Positions 1-13,856 of a stretch of DNA of 64,000 nt are shown piece by piece. Origin of the DNA: Spirochaetia bacterium. Its GTDB lineage: Bacteria > Spirochaetota > Leptospiria > Leptospirales > Leptonemataceae. The notes under the pieces were generated by a model. That model was not told where the DNA came from. It worked only from the letters and a program-made list of their open reading frames with translations, and made no database searches. The translations under genes and the position numbers were made by a program. Numbering within the stretch: position 1 is the stretch's first letter; every line of letters begins with the position of its first letter. The DNA lies in assembly GCA_021413825.1 (NCBI GenBank), contig JAIOPQ010000083.1, positions 6,179 to 70,178 on the forward strand, read 5' to 3'.

Positions 1-3854
<3,854 letters not shown>

Positions 3855-3956
3855 TGATGTGACCGTGAGCTGTTTTTGAAATGAGCGACTCGACCGATCC
3901 GATTGATTTGATTCTTCCTGCTTGACAATCCATTTTAAGCTCGATTCTCTAGAAGC

Positions 3957-4181
3957 ATGGAACCGAAAATAATATCCGATCCACAAGTGATGCTGGGTAA
4001 GCCAGTGATTGCCGGAACACGCATTACGGTTGAGATTATACTGGAACGGCTCGGCGCTGGTGAAAGCACGGATGATATTCTTGAAGCCTACCCGCACCTT
4101 TCTCGCGAAGCGATTCAGGCCGCTCTGACGTTCGCAAGCCAGACCTTGCGCAATGAGGTTATTTACAGCGTCCCGGCGTAA
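3957..4181 (+). CDS. DUF433 family protein, putative antitoxin
   Basis: IISDPQVMLGKPVIAGTRITVEIILERLGAGESTDDILEAYPHLSREAIQAAL is typical of DUF433; immediately upstream of a DUF5615 gene. Confidence 0.85.
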   Translation: MEPKIISDPQVMLGKPVIAGTRITVEIILERLGAGESTDDILEAYPHLSREAIQAALTFASQTLRNEVIYSVPA

Positions 4182-4184
4182 TCC

Positions 4185-4538
4185 GTGAAATTCGTTGCGG
4201 ATGAAAACATCGACAATTCCGTGGCGCTCGCACTACGAGGGCTGGGACATGAGGTCAAGGCAATCGTAAGCGACGATCCCGGCGCAGCAGACGAGAGCAT
4301 TTTGTCTCTTTGCCAATCATCCGAATCCATTCTATTAACAGGTGATAAGGATTTTGGCGATCTTATCTATCGAATGAAACGGGCATCCGAGGGCGTAATA
4401 CTTCTCCGTCTCGCGGGAATTCCAACTCAAACGAAAGCGCGTATCGTTGCCGATTTTGTTCTCAAACACGAAAATGAAATCCGGGGGAACTTTTCTGTAA
4501 TTACGCCGGGCTCTGTTCGCATTAGAAAGCCTGACTAA
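4185..4538 (+). CDS. DUF5615 PIN-like protein, putative toxin
   Basis: MKFVADENIDNSVALALRGLGHEV...ILLTGDKDFGDLIY matches the DUF5615 PIN-like pattern; 3 nt after the DUF433 gene. Confidence 0.85.
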   Translation: MKFVADENIDNSVALALRGLGHEVKAIVSDDPGAADESILSLCQSSESILLTGDKDFGDLIYRMKRASEGVILLRLAGIPTQTKARIVADFVLKHENEIRGNFSVITPGSVRIRKPD

Positions 4539-4568
4539 TGGGAAGTGTCAATCGCGCATCAGCCCTCG

Positions 4569-5597
4569 TCACTGCGTCCAGATAACGGGGGCTTGCTTCT
4601 CTTCTTCCACCAATTCTGGAATGTCCGTTTCTTTTACAGGCGGCTGCGGAACCTGAGGTGGAACCAACAGCACAGTTTGAAGTGCATCGCCAATTTCGTT
4701 TAACTTTACCTGAATCATATCCAGGTATTCATGCATTCCAAATTTGAAAACATCGCCAATGTCCGTGTAATCCAATTGCGAACGAAATGCACCCATTCTT
4801 TTTTCCACTTCATTTCTAAATGTTCCGGTCCCAGATGGAGTTAGTTCACGGAGGGAGGATTCGGCCTTGTTTAAACAAAATCGAATTGTACGCGGAAAAT
4901 CAGGATGAAGAATTAGAAAACTTGCAACTGCAGCCGGAGTAATGGATCCTTCCGATCTGCGAAACATCTCAAGAGCACTTGCAGATCTAAGAACAGCTTG
5001 CCACTGCAAAAGATCAACTGTGCTTCCAACATCCTCCGGCTTTGCAAGCAGGTAGAAATACTTAATATCCAGTAGGCGCGATGTTTTATCCGCTCGCTCA
5101 AGGTATCGACCCAGACAGCCAAAGTGCCATGCCTCAGAATGCGAAAGTGTACTATCCATAATTCCCATGTGGAGCGCACAATTTTCCTTTACCCATTGTA
5201 GAAATTCACTGTGATCCTTGAGTTCGTCGCCTGGGCGAAGTGCATCCGTGAGAGTAAGATAGAATTTGTTTATGTGCAGCCACATCTCACCGGAGAGCAT
5301 TTCGCGAACAGAGGCTGCATTTTCGCGCGCATTGCGCACACAAGAAAAGATTGAATTGGGATTGGTTTCGTCTGAAATCAGAAACCGCAGAGCATTTGAA
5401 GTTGTAGCCGTGCCGTAGTGTTCTATGAAAAGTTCGCGATCACCAGTCGTTTCAACGAGCGGCAACCATTGTTCCGATACAGCCAGCGGCTGATCCAGGG
5501 CAAGATGAAGGTTAACGTCCAGGAAGCGCGCGTAGTTCTCCGCCCGCTCCAGGTACCGGTTCATCCAGTATATGGAGTCAGCTACGCGGCTTAGCAT
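4569..5597 (-). CDS. alpha-E domain protein (DUF403); ORF extends to 5648
   Basis: MLSRVADSIYWMNRYLERAENYARFLDVN is the canonical alpha-E N-terminus. ATG at 5597 lies 1 nt after the stop of the upstream ATP-grasp gene. Confidence 0.88.
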   Translation of the reverse strand: MLSRVADSIYWMNRYLERAENYARFLDVNLHLALDQPLAVSEQWLPLVETTGDRELFIEHYGTATTSNALRFLISDETNPNSIFSCVRNARENAASVREMLSGEMWLHINKFYLTLTDALRPGDELKDHSEFLQWVKENCALHMGIMDSTLSHSEAWHFGCLGRYLERADKTSRLLDIKYFYLLAKPEDVGSTVDLLQWQAVLRSASALEMFRRSEGSITPAAVASFLILHPDFPRTIRFCLNKAESSLRELTPSGTGTFRNEVEKRMGAFRSQLDYTDIGDVFKFGMHEYLDMIQVKLNEIGDALQTVLLVPPQVPQPPVKETDIPELVEEEKQAPVIWTQ

Positions 5598-5598
5598 A

Positions 5599-7092
5599 TC
5601 ATTGCCCGACCGGATCTTCGCGAAGAACCCAGGTGTCTTTGCTTCCACCGCCCTGCGAAGAGTTTACAACAAGCGAACCTTTCTTTAAAGCCACCCGCGT
5701 AAGTCCACCGGGCAGTACTGAAATTTCTTCACCGTAGATTACGTAAGGTCTCAGATCTACGTGGCGGCCTTCTATTCCCCCCTCAGTTAAAACTGGAACG
5801 CGTGATAGCCCCAGAGTTGGTTGCGCAATATAGTTACGTGGATTAGCCTGAATCTTAGCTTTGAATTCATCGATCTCTGATCGACTTGAAGCTGGACCGA
5901 TTAGCATCCCATATCCGCCCGCTTCGTTTGCAGCCTTGACTACAAGTTTTTCAATGTTCTGCAGCACATACTTTTGATCGGTTTCATCTGCACATACATA
6001 CGTTGGAACGTTAGGCAGAATTGCATCTTCACCGGTGTAGTACTTGATGATGCGTGGAACGAATGCATAAACCGCTTTGTCGTCGGCTACGCCAGTTCCA
6101 GGAGCATTCGCAAGTGAGATGTTTCCTTTTTTGTATGCGCGGAAAATTCCAGGCACTCCCAGGAGCGAATCAGGTCTAAAGGCAAATGGATCAAGGAATG
6201 TGTCATCGATTCTGCGATACAGGACGTCAACACGCCGTAGGCCCAGAGTAGTGCGCATGTACACAATGTCGTTTTGTACAACCAGGTCACTTCCCTCAAC
6301 GAGTTCCGCTCCCATCTGCTGTGCCAGGAAACTGTGTTCGAAATATGCAGAGTTAAATTGGCCAGGAGTTAGAACTCCAATCACTGGCTCTTCTTTGTCG
6401 GTTATGAAACTGAGCATATCGCGCAGACGATATGGATAATCATAAACAGGAAGTACACCCTGCTTGAGAAAAATTTCAGGAAACGTCCGTTTCATGTTCT
6501 CGCGATTTACCAGCACGTACGAAACGCCTGAAGGGCAGCGCAGGTTATCTTCCAGGACATAGTACTGTCCGTCGCCATCGCGAACTAGATCGACTCCGTT
6601 AATGTGGCACCAGATTCCCTTTGGAGGTTTCATTCCTTCACAAGGCGCCAGATAGCTTTTAGCCGATTCAAGCAACCAGGCAGGAATGACTTTGTCCTTG
6701 AGGATTCTCTTCTCATTATAGATATCGCTTATGAATTCGTTTAACGCGTAAATGCGCTGCTTCAGCCCGCGCTCAAGACCCTTCCATTCCTTGGCCCCAA
6801 TGATTCGCGGAATTACATCAAACGGAAATATCTGCTCTTTGCGTGTGCCTTCCCCGTAGACCTGGAATGTGATCCCTCGATTCAACAGCGACCGCTCGGC
6901 CATGCCTTTTCGGCGCAATAGCTCAGAACGCTCCCAGCCGGAGAGAATTTCACTGAATGCCTGATACTGTGGCCTCAGCTCCCCGGAGGGGTCGAACATC
7001 TCATCATAAAACCCGTCAAGGTTATAGTTCGCCAGATCAATGCGGCCATGGCCGTTTTGGGAGGGTTGTTCAGCGTATGCAAAGGGTGACAT
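5599..7092 (-). CDS. circularly permuted type 2 ATP-grasp protein (DUF404/407)
   Basis: FYDEMFDPSGELRPQYQAFSEIL, GITFQVYGEGTRKEQIFPFDVIPRII, LEDNLRCPSGVSYVLVNR, VKAANEAGGYGMLIGPASS. Confidence 0.9.
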   Translation of the reverse strand: MSPFAYAEQPSQNGHGRIDLANYNLDGFYDEMFDPSGELRPQYQAFSEILSGWERSELLRRKGMAERSLLNRGITFQVYGEGTRKEQIFPFDVIPRIIGAKEWKGLERGLKQRIYALNEFISDIYNEKRILKDKVIPAWLLESAKSYLAPCEGMKPPKGIWCHINGVDLVRDGDGQYYVLEDNLRCPSGVSYVLVNRENMKRTFPEIFLKQGVLPVYDYPYRLRDMLSFITDKEEPVIGVLTPGQFNSAYFEHSFLAQQMGAELVEGSDLVVQNDIVYMRTTLGLRRVDVLYRRIDDTFLDPFAFRPDSLLGVPGIFRAYKKGNISLANAPGTGVADDKAVYAFVPRIIKYYTGEDAILPNVPTYVCADETDQKYVLQNIEKLVVKAANEAGGYGMLIGPASSRSEIDEFKAKIQANPRNYIAQPTLGLSRVPVLTEGGIEGRHVDLRPYVIYGEEISVLPGGLTRVALKKGSLVVNSSQGGGSKDTWVLREDPVGQ

Positions 7093-7221
7093 GTTGCTTA
7101 TGTTGCAATGAACGTACCTGGAGGGCCAGAGGCTTGTGATTCCTGAAAAATAAGCAATACCTGGCCATCAGGCGGGGCTGAGCCTCGAAAACAAGCGTAC
7201 TGCTTATGAACTATCGAGAGC

Positions 7222-8121
7222 CTATGATCTACCGGGGTTTGCTTCCGAACGAAGCACGTCCACCGCTACCTTACACACGCTCTTACCACCGCCAAACACA
7301 ATTCCTTTTACTGGAGTAATATCAGCATAATCTCTACCATAGGAAACGGTTATATGCTGATCTGCCGGCATGTTGCGGTTCGTTGGATCGAAATCGAACC
7401 AGCCCAATCCTGGGACAAATGCAGCAAACCAGGCATGCGAGGCGTCCGCGCCCTGAAGCCTTGGCCCAGCTGTCGGAGCAGATTCTATATAGCCACTTAC
7501 ATACCTGGCAGCAAGTCCAAGCGAGCGCATGCATGAAATTGCCAGATGAGTGAAATCCTGACAAACGCCACGACGCATTTTTAGAACTTCCTCACTTCGC
7601 GTGGCAACCGAAGTGGACCCAGGCTCATATTTGAAATCCGTATGGATTCGCTGAGTAAAATCCCATACAGCCAGAAGAATAGGACGACCCGGAGTAAACG
7701 AAACTTCTGCGTATTCACGCAGTGCACGGCTGCTCCTTGCATGTGATGAATCTGTAATATACTCGTAGATATTCCAGAACTCTGGCCCACGCAAACGATC
7801 GCGCACCTCTTCCCAGGTGGCTGAATTCGGAAGTATGGGATTATTACCAGAAGGACCAGTTCTTGGACTCAACTCAACCGTGCTTTCGGATAGAATCTCA
7901 AGAACGTTATGCGGCGATTGCACTGCAAAATAATAGGATCTGTTACCAAAGTAATCGCTGCGTTCCATACTCACATTTGGCTGTGGACTCACTACGATTC
8001 TGCTGTCGCGTACGCTTTGAAACTCTGTAGCGCGGGGCGTCATTTGAGCTTCGTTGTGACACAACGAAACTTCCTCTGCGTACTGGTAGGTTGTACGATG
8101 TATTATCCTGTAACGGACCAT
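7222..8121 (-). CDS. transglutaminase family protein
   Basis: MVRYRIIHRTTYQYAEEVSLCHNEAQMTPR N-terminal domain; Cys/His/Asp triad region RGVCQDFTHLAISCMRSLGLAARYVSGYIES...ASHAWFAAFVPGLGWFDFDPTN. Confidence 0.9.
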   Translation of the reverse strand: MVRYRIIHRTTYQYAEEVSLCHNEAQMTPRATEFQSVRDSRIVVSPQPNVSMERSDYFGNRSYYFAVQSPHNVLEILSESTVELSPRTGPSGNNPILPNSATWEEVRDRLRGPEFWNIYEYITDSSHARSSRALREYAEVSFTPGRPILLAVWDFTQRIHTDFKYEPGSTSVATRSEEVLKMRRGVCQDFTHLAISCMRSLGLAARYVSGYIESAPTAGPRLQGADASHAWFAAFVPGLGWFDFDPTNRNMPADQHITVSYGRDYADITPVKGIVFGGGKSVCKVAVDVLRSEANPGRS

Positions 8122-10526
8122 TCTCCCCCCTCCAGCCTATGCTGTGTTTCGATGTAATTGAAATAATTAGAAGTGATTGTTTCTGATAGAGTTCGCAAAT
8201 ATTGCTTCTCGCGATACATCAGTTGTTGCAGCTCAGAGTAATCGTCTCCTTTGGGACCCGTACCCTCTGCCAGCCTGAGCACTGACAGTGCATGCAGGAT
8301 TGTTTTGCTTTCCACAGTGCGACTCGATTCTTTTGCCCCGGGTAAGCCCTTGGCAAGTTCCTCGAGGCGCGTCAATTGATGTCCAAGCGATCTTGGATTT
8401 GATAAGTCGAAAATAATCAGGTCTATTACAGCGGACGGATCCATTCGTGTCTTGTAGCGCCTGCGGTAGGTCATATAAGAATTCTGAATCTTAAGTACAT
8501 GTTCCCAGAGAGCTTCCGGGGGTTTGCGCTTGCTCACAGAAACAATTAGGTCAGCGCTCTGCGTTGCGCGTTCAATTCGGCGGCCAAACTCCAGGAAGCG
8601 GAAGCCCTGGCCTCGCGTCATGCTTTCGCTCACGAAGCCTGCGAAGCTGGCCAGATAGATCAAAAGATTTTCAAGGATTTCAAACGGACTCTTGCCCGTG
8701 GAATCTAGTTCGGTTTCCAGGCGATTGATTGTGCGCCAGGTATCCTCAGACAAGCGCTCGCGTAGCGATCGCGCGGCATTTGTAAGCGCTCGCACGTTAA
8801 ACCGCAAACCGCCAATAATCGCGGCATCAAAGAAGATTCCGCGAAGCTTTTGCTCGACTTCGGGTGAATTCGCGTTTTTTGCGAGCAAGCCCTGCATTTC
8901 CACCAACCTCAGCTGGATTTCACGCATTATGCGGACAAGGCTTTCTGTGCGTTCCGCATAACGTCCAAGCCAGAACAGATTATCCGCAGCGCGCGATGGA
9001 ATCTCTCCACCAGAACGAACGATTGGCGTTGTTCCTGCGGTAGCAGATAGGAGGCTGATTTGCTTTTCCGGTTCAGAAGCAAGAATCCAGAGATCTTTGC
9101 TTACCCCACCCTTCTGATTTGAAACAACCATGCTGTTAGCATCCGGCGCGACCCGCACAAGTCCGCCTGGCATAACCATGTAGGAATCATCTCGCGTGCA
9201 GGCAAAACTGCGAATCACCATGGAGCGCGGTTCCATTTTGTTTCCAGTCCACAAAGGCGTAGTTGAAAGATGGTGGCGCTCCTGTGCCACATAACTGGTT
9301 GGTTTGGCGCGAATGCGTTCCGCCAGGCTTGCAAGGTCCTTGGATGAAAGGTCTCCGCCAAAAACGCTTCCTCTTTCCCATCCACGGGAAATCGGTTTGA
9401 TTACAAGCTCAGGCAATCGATCCAGCACATGTGAAAGCGAATTTCCGCACCAATAGGTTTGTGTGTTGGCCAGGCGCAAATCCTGGCCAAGCAAATGCCT
9501 GCAGATTCCAGGAAGGAATGGATATATCCCCGGATTCTCAAGCACTCCAGCTCCAGGAGGATTCATCACCGCGACTGAATTCTGACGCATACTATAGAGG
9601 AGACCCGCCACGCCAAGGAGTGAATCGGTTTTGAGTTCCAAAGGATCAGAATACGCGTCATCAATGCGACGAAAGATACCATCGATAGGTCTAAGGCCGC
9701 TGAGAGTTTTAAGGTACACCTTTCCATCGCGCACTGTAAGGTCTGACCCCTGAACCAGGTTAAAGCCCAGGTAGTTTGCAAGGAATGCCTGTTCGAAATA
9801 TGTTTCGTTGTCAGGACCAGGCGTCAGAAGTACAATTCGGTTTCCGCCGCCTGCAATTGTAGCCAGATGATTTCTTAGCGCGCGAAAAAAAACTGCAAGT
9901 CTGTGAACGTGTGAATCGCGGTAGAGGCTTGGCATTGTGCGCGAAAGTACGATTCGATTTTCCAGAGCATATCCTGCTCCCGAGGGTGCTTGTAACAAAT
10001 CTGCAATCACTGAAAAGGATCCATCCGATCCACGCGCAAGATCCGCAGCATACAAATGAAGGGATCGTTTGCCCAATGGGTTTAAACCGACACAGGAGCG
10101 AAGGAATCCGCCGTGATCAAAAATAATCTGTGGCGGAAGCAATCCTTCCGAAAGAAGTTTGGCCGGACCGTAGAGATCCTGAAGAATCAATTCAAATAAT
10201 TCAGCGCGCTGGATGAGTCCACGCTCGACCGACGCCCATTCGCGACTGTCAATGAGTACAGGTAAAACATCTAGAGGCCAGGGGCGTTCTTTTCCACCGG
10301 CCTCGTCGTAAACGTTATACGTTACACCGTTCTCTTCAATGAAGCGACGAATCTCTTCCTGGCGAAATGAGAGCTGTGAATGCCCCATTGCCTCCATGGC
10401 GCGAAGCAGGAAATCCCATTGCGGACGAACTTTGCCATCGGGCTGAATGAACTCGTCACGCGCACCGGTCCCGGTATATCCGTCTAGAATTGAGCCCAAC
10501 TGTGACGCCACGTATTTGGTCTGCAA
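8103..10526 (-). CDS. fused circularly permuted ATP-grasp + alpha-E domain protein (807 aa)
   Basis: N-terminal half repeats the ATP-grasp pattern (NGVTYNVYDEAGGKERPWPLDVLPVLI; LLQAPSGAGYALENRIVLSR). C-terminal half has SRAADNLFWLGRYAERTESLVRIMREIQLRL (alpha-E). Overlaps the downstream transglutaminase by 19 nt. Confidence 0.9.
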   Translation of the reverse strand: MQTKYVASQLGSILDGYTGTGARDEFIQPDGKVRPQWDFLLRAMEAMGHSQLSFRQEEIRRFIEENGVTYNVYDEAGGKERPWPLDVLPVLIDSREWASVERGLIQRAELFELILQDLYGPAKLLSEGLLPPQIIFDHGGFLRSCVGLNPLGKRSLHLYAADLARGSDGSFSVIADLLQAPSGAGYALENRIVLSRTMPSLYRDSHVHRLAVFFRALRNHLATIAGGGNRIVLLTPGPDNETYFEQAFLANYLGFNLVQGSDLTVRDGKVYLKTLSGLRPIDGIFRRIDDAYSDPLELKTDSLLGVAGLLYSMRQNSVAVMNPPGAGVLENPGIYPFLPGICRHLLGQDLRLANTQTYWCGNSLSHVLDRLPELVIKPISRGWERGSVFGGDLSSKDLASLAERIRAKPTSYVAQERHHLSTTPLWTGNKMEPRSMVIRSFACTRDDSYMVMPGGLVRVAPDANSMVVSNQKGGVSKDLWILASEPEKQISLLSATAGTTPIVRSGGEIPSRAADNLFWLGRYAERTESLVRIMREIQLRLVEMQGLLAKNANSPEVEQKLRGIFFDAAIIGGLRFNVRALTNAARSLRERLSEDTWRTINRLETELDSTGKSPFEILENLLIYLASFAGFVSESMTRGQGFRFLEFGRRIERATQSADLIVSVSKRKPPEALWEHVLKIQNSYMTYRRRYKTRMDPSAVIDLIIFDLSNPRSLGHQLTRLEELAKGLPGAKESSRTVESKTILHALSVLRLAEGTGPKGDDYSELQQLMYREKQYLRTLSETITSNYFNYIETQHRLEGGEWSVTG

Positions 10527-10541
10527 GGCCCCTCTTCCATG

Positions 10542-13500
10542 TCAAGCAACGCGCTCGGCGGTTTTTGGACTTGTGCGTAAGTCGAGCGTACAGGGAAACT
10601 CGTGCCTTTCATCAAATAGAGTTACAGGGCCCGGATAGTTTGCGCCGGCAAAAAAGCGCGAAAGCATGCGCGATTCAGCCTCACGCTCGTTTACGGGCGC
10701 TGTATCGTAGCTGCGTCCGCCCGGATGGAAAACGTGGTATGTACAACCGCCTATGCTGTGGCCAGTGAGCTTATCAAACAAATCAAAATACAGCGGCGAG
10801 TGAATCGGAAGGGAAGGATGCAGAGTTCCCGGCGGATCCCAGGCCTTAAATCGCACTCCTGCAACGTACACTCCAGTCGTCTCTGTGGCCTGCAACGGAA
10901 CTGATCTGCCATTGCACAATAGCGCATAACGTTCTGGATGAAAATGCCGAACCAGCACCTGAACACGCTCAACTGCGGAGTCGACTGCGCGCGCTGTCCC
11001 GGCCACAGACATCTCTTCGCCCAGAACATTCCAGGCTTCTATGGCCATGCGTAACTCGATGCTGGTTTCTCCCACCTGAACTGTTCCATACACAGGAAGC
11101 CTGCTATCAAGAAACGGTAAGAACCATTCAGCCTGAAAGTGAAACCCCGACCCTTCTAGGTCACGCAGGATCAACTGCAAATCCTGCCAGAGATATACCG
11201 GAAGCCTGAACTTGTCACGGAGCATATAGCCCCATTGAATCAAGGGTTTCTCATACGGGCGCTGCCAGAAATGTGCAACCATTGCGCGCAGGAGCAATGC
11301 CTGAAGTGCATTCATGCGTGGATGATAGGGCATTTCAAATGCACGAAACTCAACCAGGCCAAGTCTACCCATAAGTGAATCGGGTGAGTGCAGTTTATCA
11401 ATACAGATTTCAGTACGATGAGTATTTCCAGTTAGATCCACAAGCAAATGTCTGAGCAATCGATCCAATAACCAGGCGCTGTCTTTTTCTGTAGGCGGAT
11501 CATCCGGTACAGCGTATAACGGTAGCTGATCCAAGGCAATGCCAAGCTCATAGATTGCTTCTGGATTGGTCTCGTCTACGCGCGGCGCCTGACTGGTTGG
11601 CCCAACAAATTGTCCCGAGAATAAATACGAAAGAGCCGGGTGGTGTTGAAAATATGTTATGAAACTGCGCAGCAAATCCGGTCTCCGCAGGAACGGGCTA
11701 TCCATGGGTGTTTCGCCGCCTAACGTTACGTGGTTTCCGCCCCCAGTCCCAGAACGCCTACCATCGAGCATGAATTTTTCTGCAGTCAACCCGCACTTCA
11801 GGGCCTCTTCGTACAATGCCGTGGTTTTAAGACAAAGATCCTTCCAGGTTTTGGAAGGATGGACGTTGACTTCGATTACACCTGGATCCGGAGTAACAGC
11901 AATTTTATTCAGTCGAGCATCGAATGGAGGCTCGTAGCCTTCGATCACTACGGGCATTTCCAGCTCAGCCGCAGTCGTTTCAATGCATGCAATCAACTCA
12001 AGATAGCTAACCGCTTCCGCTTGTGGAGGAAGGAAAACGTGGAGCCTGCCATTGCGCGGCTCAACGCAGAGCGCTGTGCGCATTCCATATGAATCGTCGC
12101 GCCCTTCCTGTTCAACGATGCGCTGCACTGGAACACCGCTGTCTCTAAACGACTGGATGCGCTGTTCAATCTTTCTTCTAATGTTTGGCCAGGGTGGTCG
12201 GCTTGCCATTGGGCTAAACTCTGAATCGCCCGGATCCTTTCCTTCCAGACTGTCCAGGGGCAGGCGGTATCCCATTGCAGAATCACCTGGAATTAGATAC
12301 AATCGCTCGCGTTTGAGATTCCATTTGCGGCTCAGCCAATCATTGATTGAATCATCCATGATGAGTGGCAGAACAAAACCTGTAACAGAACTGAGGCCAC
12401 GTTCTAACAAAATTCGCAGTCGATTGCGTTCTGACGTTGAGCCCAGGTCTTTGTGCATTGGATCTAAATCGATCGGAAGGTTTCCTTCTTTCCAGAGATA
12501 GTAGTAAACGTCTTCATATGCTGCGAGAATTGTATCGGTTGAACCTATAAGTTTAAATGCAAGACTTTGAATGAATTTAGAAGCGTGCGATGAATCAAAA
12601 CCGTAGTCATGCGTTTCATCTGCCAGCAACGCAGAATCCTGCCATACTGGCTCACCATCGAGTCTGAAAAACATTGAGTAAGACCATCTGGGAATTTCTT
12701 CTCCTGGATACCATTTGCCCTGTCCGGAATGAAAGGAAGCCCCCGTAGCAAATCGATTGCGCAGTGCATGTGCAAGCTCACGTGCTTTTTCCTTTTTCTC
12801 AATGCCATTGGCTGCAAGATTCCATTCCACTGCGTCGCGATTTTTGTCGGACACAAAGGTGGGCTCTGCACCCATAGTAAGTCTCACGCTATGCTTCTCC
12901 AACGAGAAGTCTACAACCTGGCCCAGTATGTAAATTTCACGCCATTGCTCTTCTGTGTACGGTTTTGTAACGCGCGGCGTTTCCTCGATGCGCTCAATGC
13001 GCATTTCAAAATCGAATTTAGATTCGCATGGTTCTACTGCACCAGACAGCGGCGCTGCATCCACGGGTTCCGGCGTGCAAGCCAGCGGAATGTGTCCTTC
13101 GCCCGTAAACAATCCTGATGTTGCATCGAGTCCTATCCAGCCGGCACCAGGTAAATATACTTCTGCCCAGGCATGGAGATCTGTGAAATCAGTCTTGGGA
13201 CCGGGAGGACCAGAAATTGGAACCTCATCGGGAACAAGTTGAATCAGATAGCCGGAAACGAATCGGGCTGCAAGCCCTAGATGCCGCAAGACCTGTACGA
13301 GCAAATATGCCGAGTCACGACAAGATCCACTCTTGTTGGTCAAAGTCTTTTCGCATGTTTGGACGCCGGGCTCCATACGAATCAGATAGGCCACGTCGTT
13401 CTGCAAGCGCTGGTTTAGTTCTACGAGAAAATCAATCGTCTTGAGCTTACCGCGGGACTTCTCAACATAGTAGCGCAACAATGGTCCGTTTTCTTGAATC

Positions 13501-13856
13501 GTTAAATATGGAGCCAGCTGCGTCTTGAGTTGCGGCTCATACACAAACGGATACTGCTCTGCAGATGGTTCCAGGAAGAAATCAAAGGGATTCACTGAAT
13601 GCAGTTCAGCTACCAGATCCACGTCGAACGTTAGACGATCAGTCTTTTCTGCAAAAACAAGTCTTGCCAGATGATTTCCAAACGGATCTTGCTGCCAGTT
13701 TATAAAATGATCACTTGGTGTGACTTTAAGGGAATACGAAAGAATTGGCGTACGGGTGTGCACCGCCGGTCGCAAACGGACGATCTGCGGAAAGATCGAA
13801 ATTGGCCTTTCGTAAGTATAACTGGTTCTATGATGTAATGATACGCGAATTGCCAT
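10542..13856 (-). CDS. transglutaminase-like + DUF2126 fusion protein (1104 aa)
   Basis: Transglutaminase core NKSGSCRDSAYLLVQVLRHLGLAARFVSGYLIQL...LHAWAEVYLPGAGWIGLDATSG, then a DUF2126-type C-terminus (LTMGAEPTFVS...GGGNHVTLGGETPMDSPFLRRPDLLRSFITY). Confidence 0.9.
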   Translation of the reverse strand: MAIRVSLHHRTSYTYERPISIFPQIVRLRPAVHTRTPILSYSLKVTPSDHFINWQQDPFGNHLARLVFAEKTDRLTFDVDLVAELHSVNPFDFFLEPSAEQYPFVYEPQLKTQLAPYLTIQENGPLLRYYVEKSRGKLKTIDFLVELNQRLQNDVAYLIRMEPGVQTCEKTLTNKSGSCRDSAYLLVQVLRHLGLAARFVSGYLIQLVPDEVPISGPPGPKTDFTDLHAWAEVYLPGAGWIGLDATSGLFTGEGHIPLACTPEPVDAAPLSGAVEPCESKFDFEMRIERIEETPRVTKPYTEEQWREIYILGQVVDFSLEKHSVRLTMGAEPTFVSDKNRDAVEWNLAANGIEKKEKARELAHALRNRFATGASFHSGQGKWYPGEEIPRWSYSMFFRLDGEPVWQDSALLADETHDYGFDSSHASKFIQSLAFKLIGSTDTILAAYEDVYYYLWKEGNLPIDLDPMHKDLGSTSERNRLRILLERGLSSVTGFVLPLIMDDSINDWLSRKWNLKRERLYLIPGDSAMGYRLPLDSLEGKDPGDSEFSPMASRPPWPNIRRKIEQRIQSFRDSGVPVQRIVEQEGRDDSYGMRTALCVEPRNGRLHVFLPPQAEAVSYLELIACIETTAAELEMPVVIEGYEPPFDARLNKIAVTPDPGVIEVNVHPSKTWKDLCLKTTALYEEALKCGLTAEKFMLDGRRSGTGGGNHVTLGGETPMDSPFLRRPDLLRSFITYFQHHPALSYLFSGQFVGPTSQAPRVDETNPEAIYELGIALDQLPLYAVPDDPPTEKDSAWLLDRLLRHLLVDLTGNTHRTEICIDKLHSPDSLMGRLGLVEFRAFEMPYHPRMNALQALLLRAMVAHFWQRPYEKPLIQWGYMLRDKFRLPVYLWQDLQLILRDLEGSGFHFQAEWFLPFLDSRLPVYGTVQVGETSIELRMAIEAWNVLGEEMSVAGTARAVDSAVERVQVLVRHFHPERYALLCNGRSVPLQATETTGVYVAGVRFKAWDPPGTLHPSLPIHSPLYFDLFDKLTGHSIGGCTYHVFHPGGRSYDTAPVNEREAESRMLSRFFAGANYPGPVTLFDERHEFPCTLDLRTSPKTAERVA

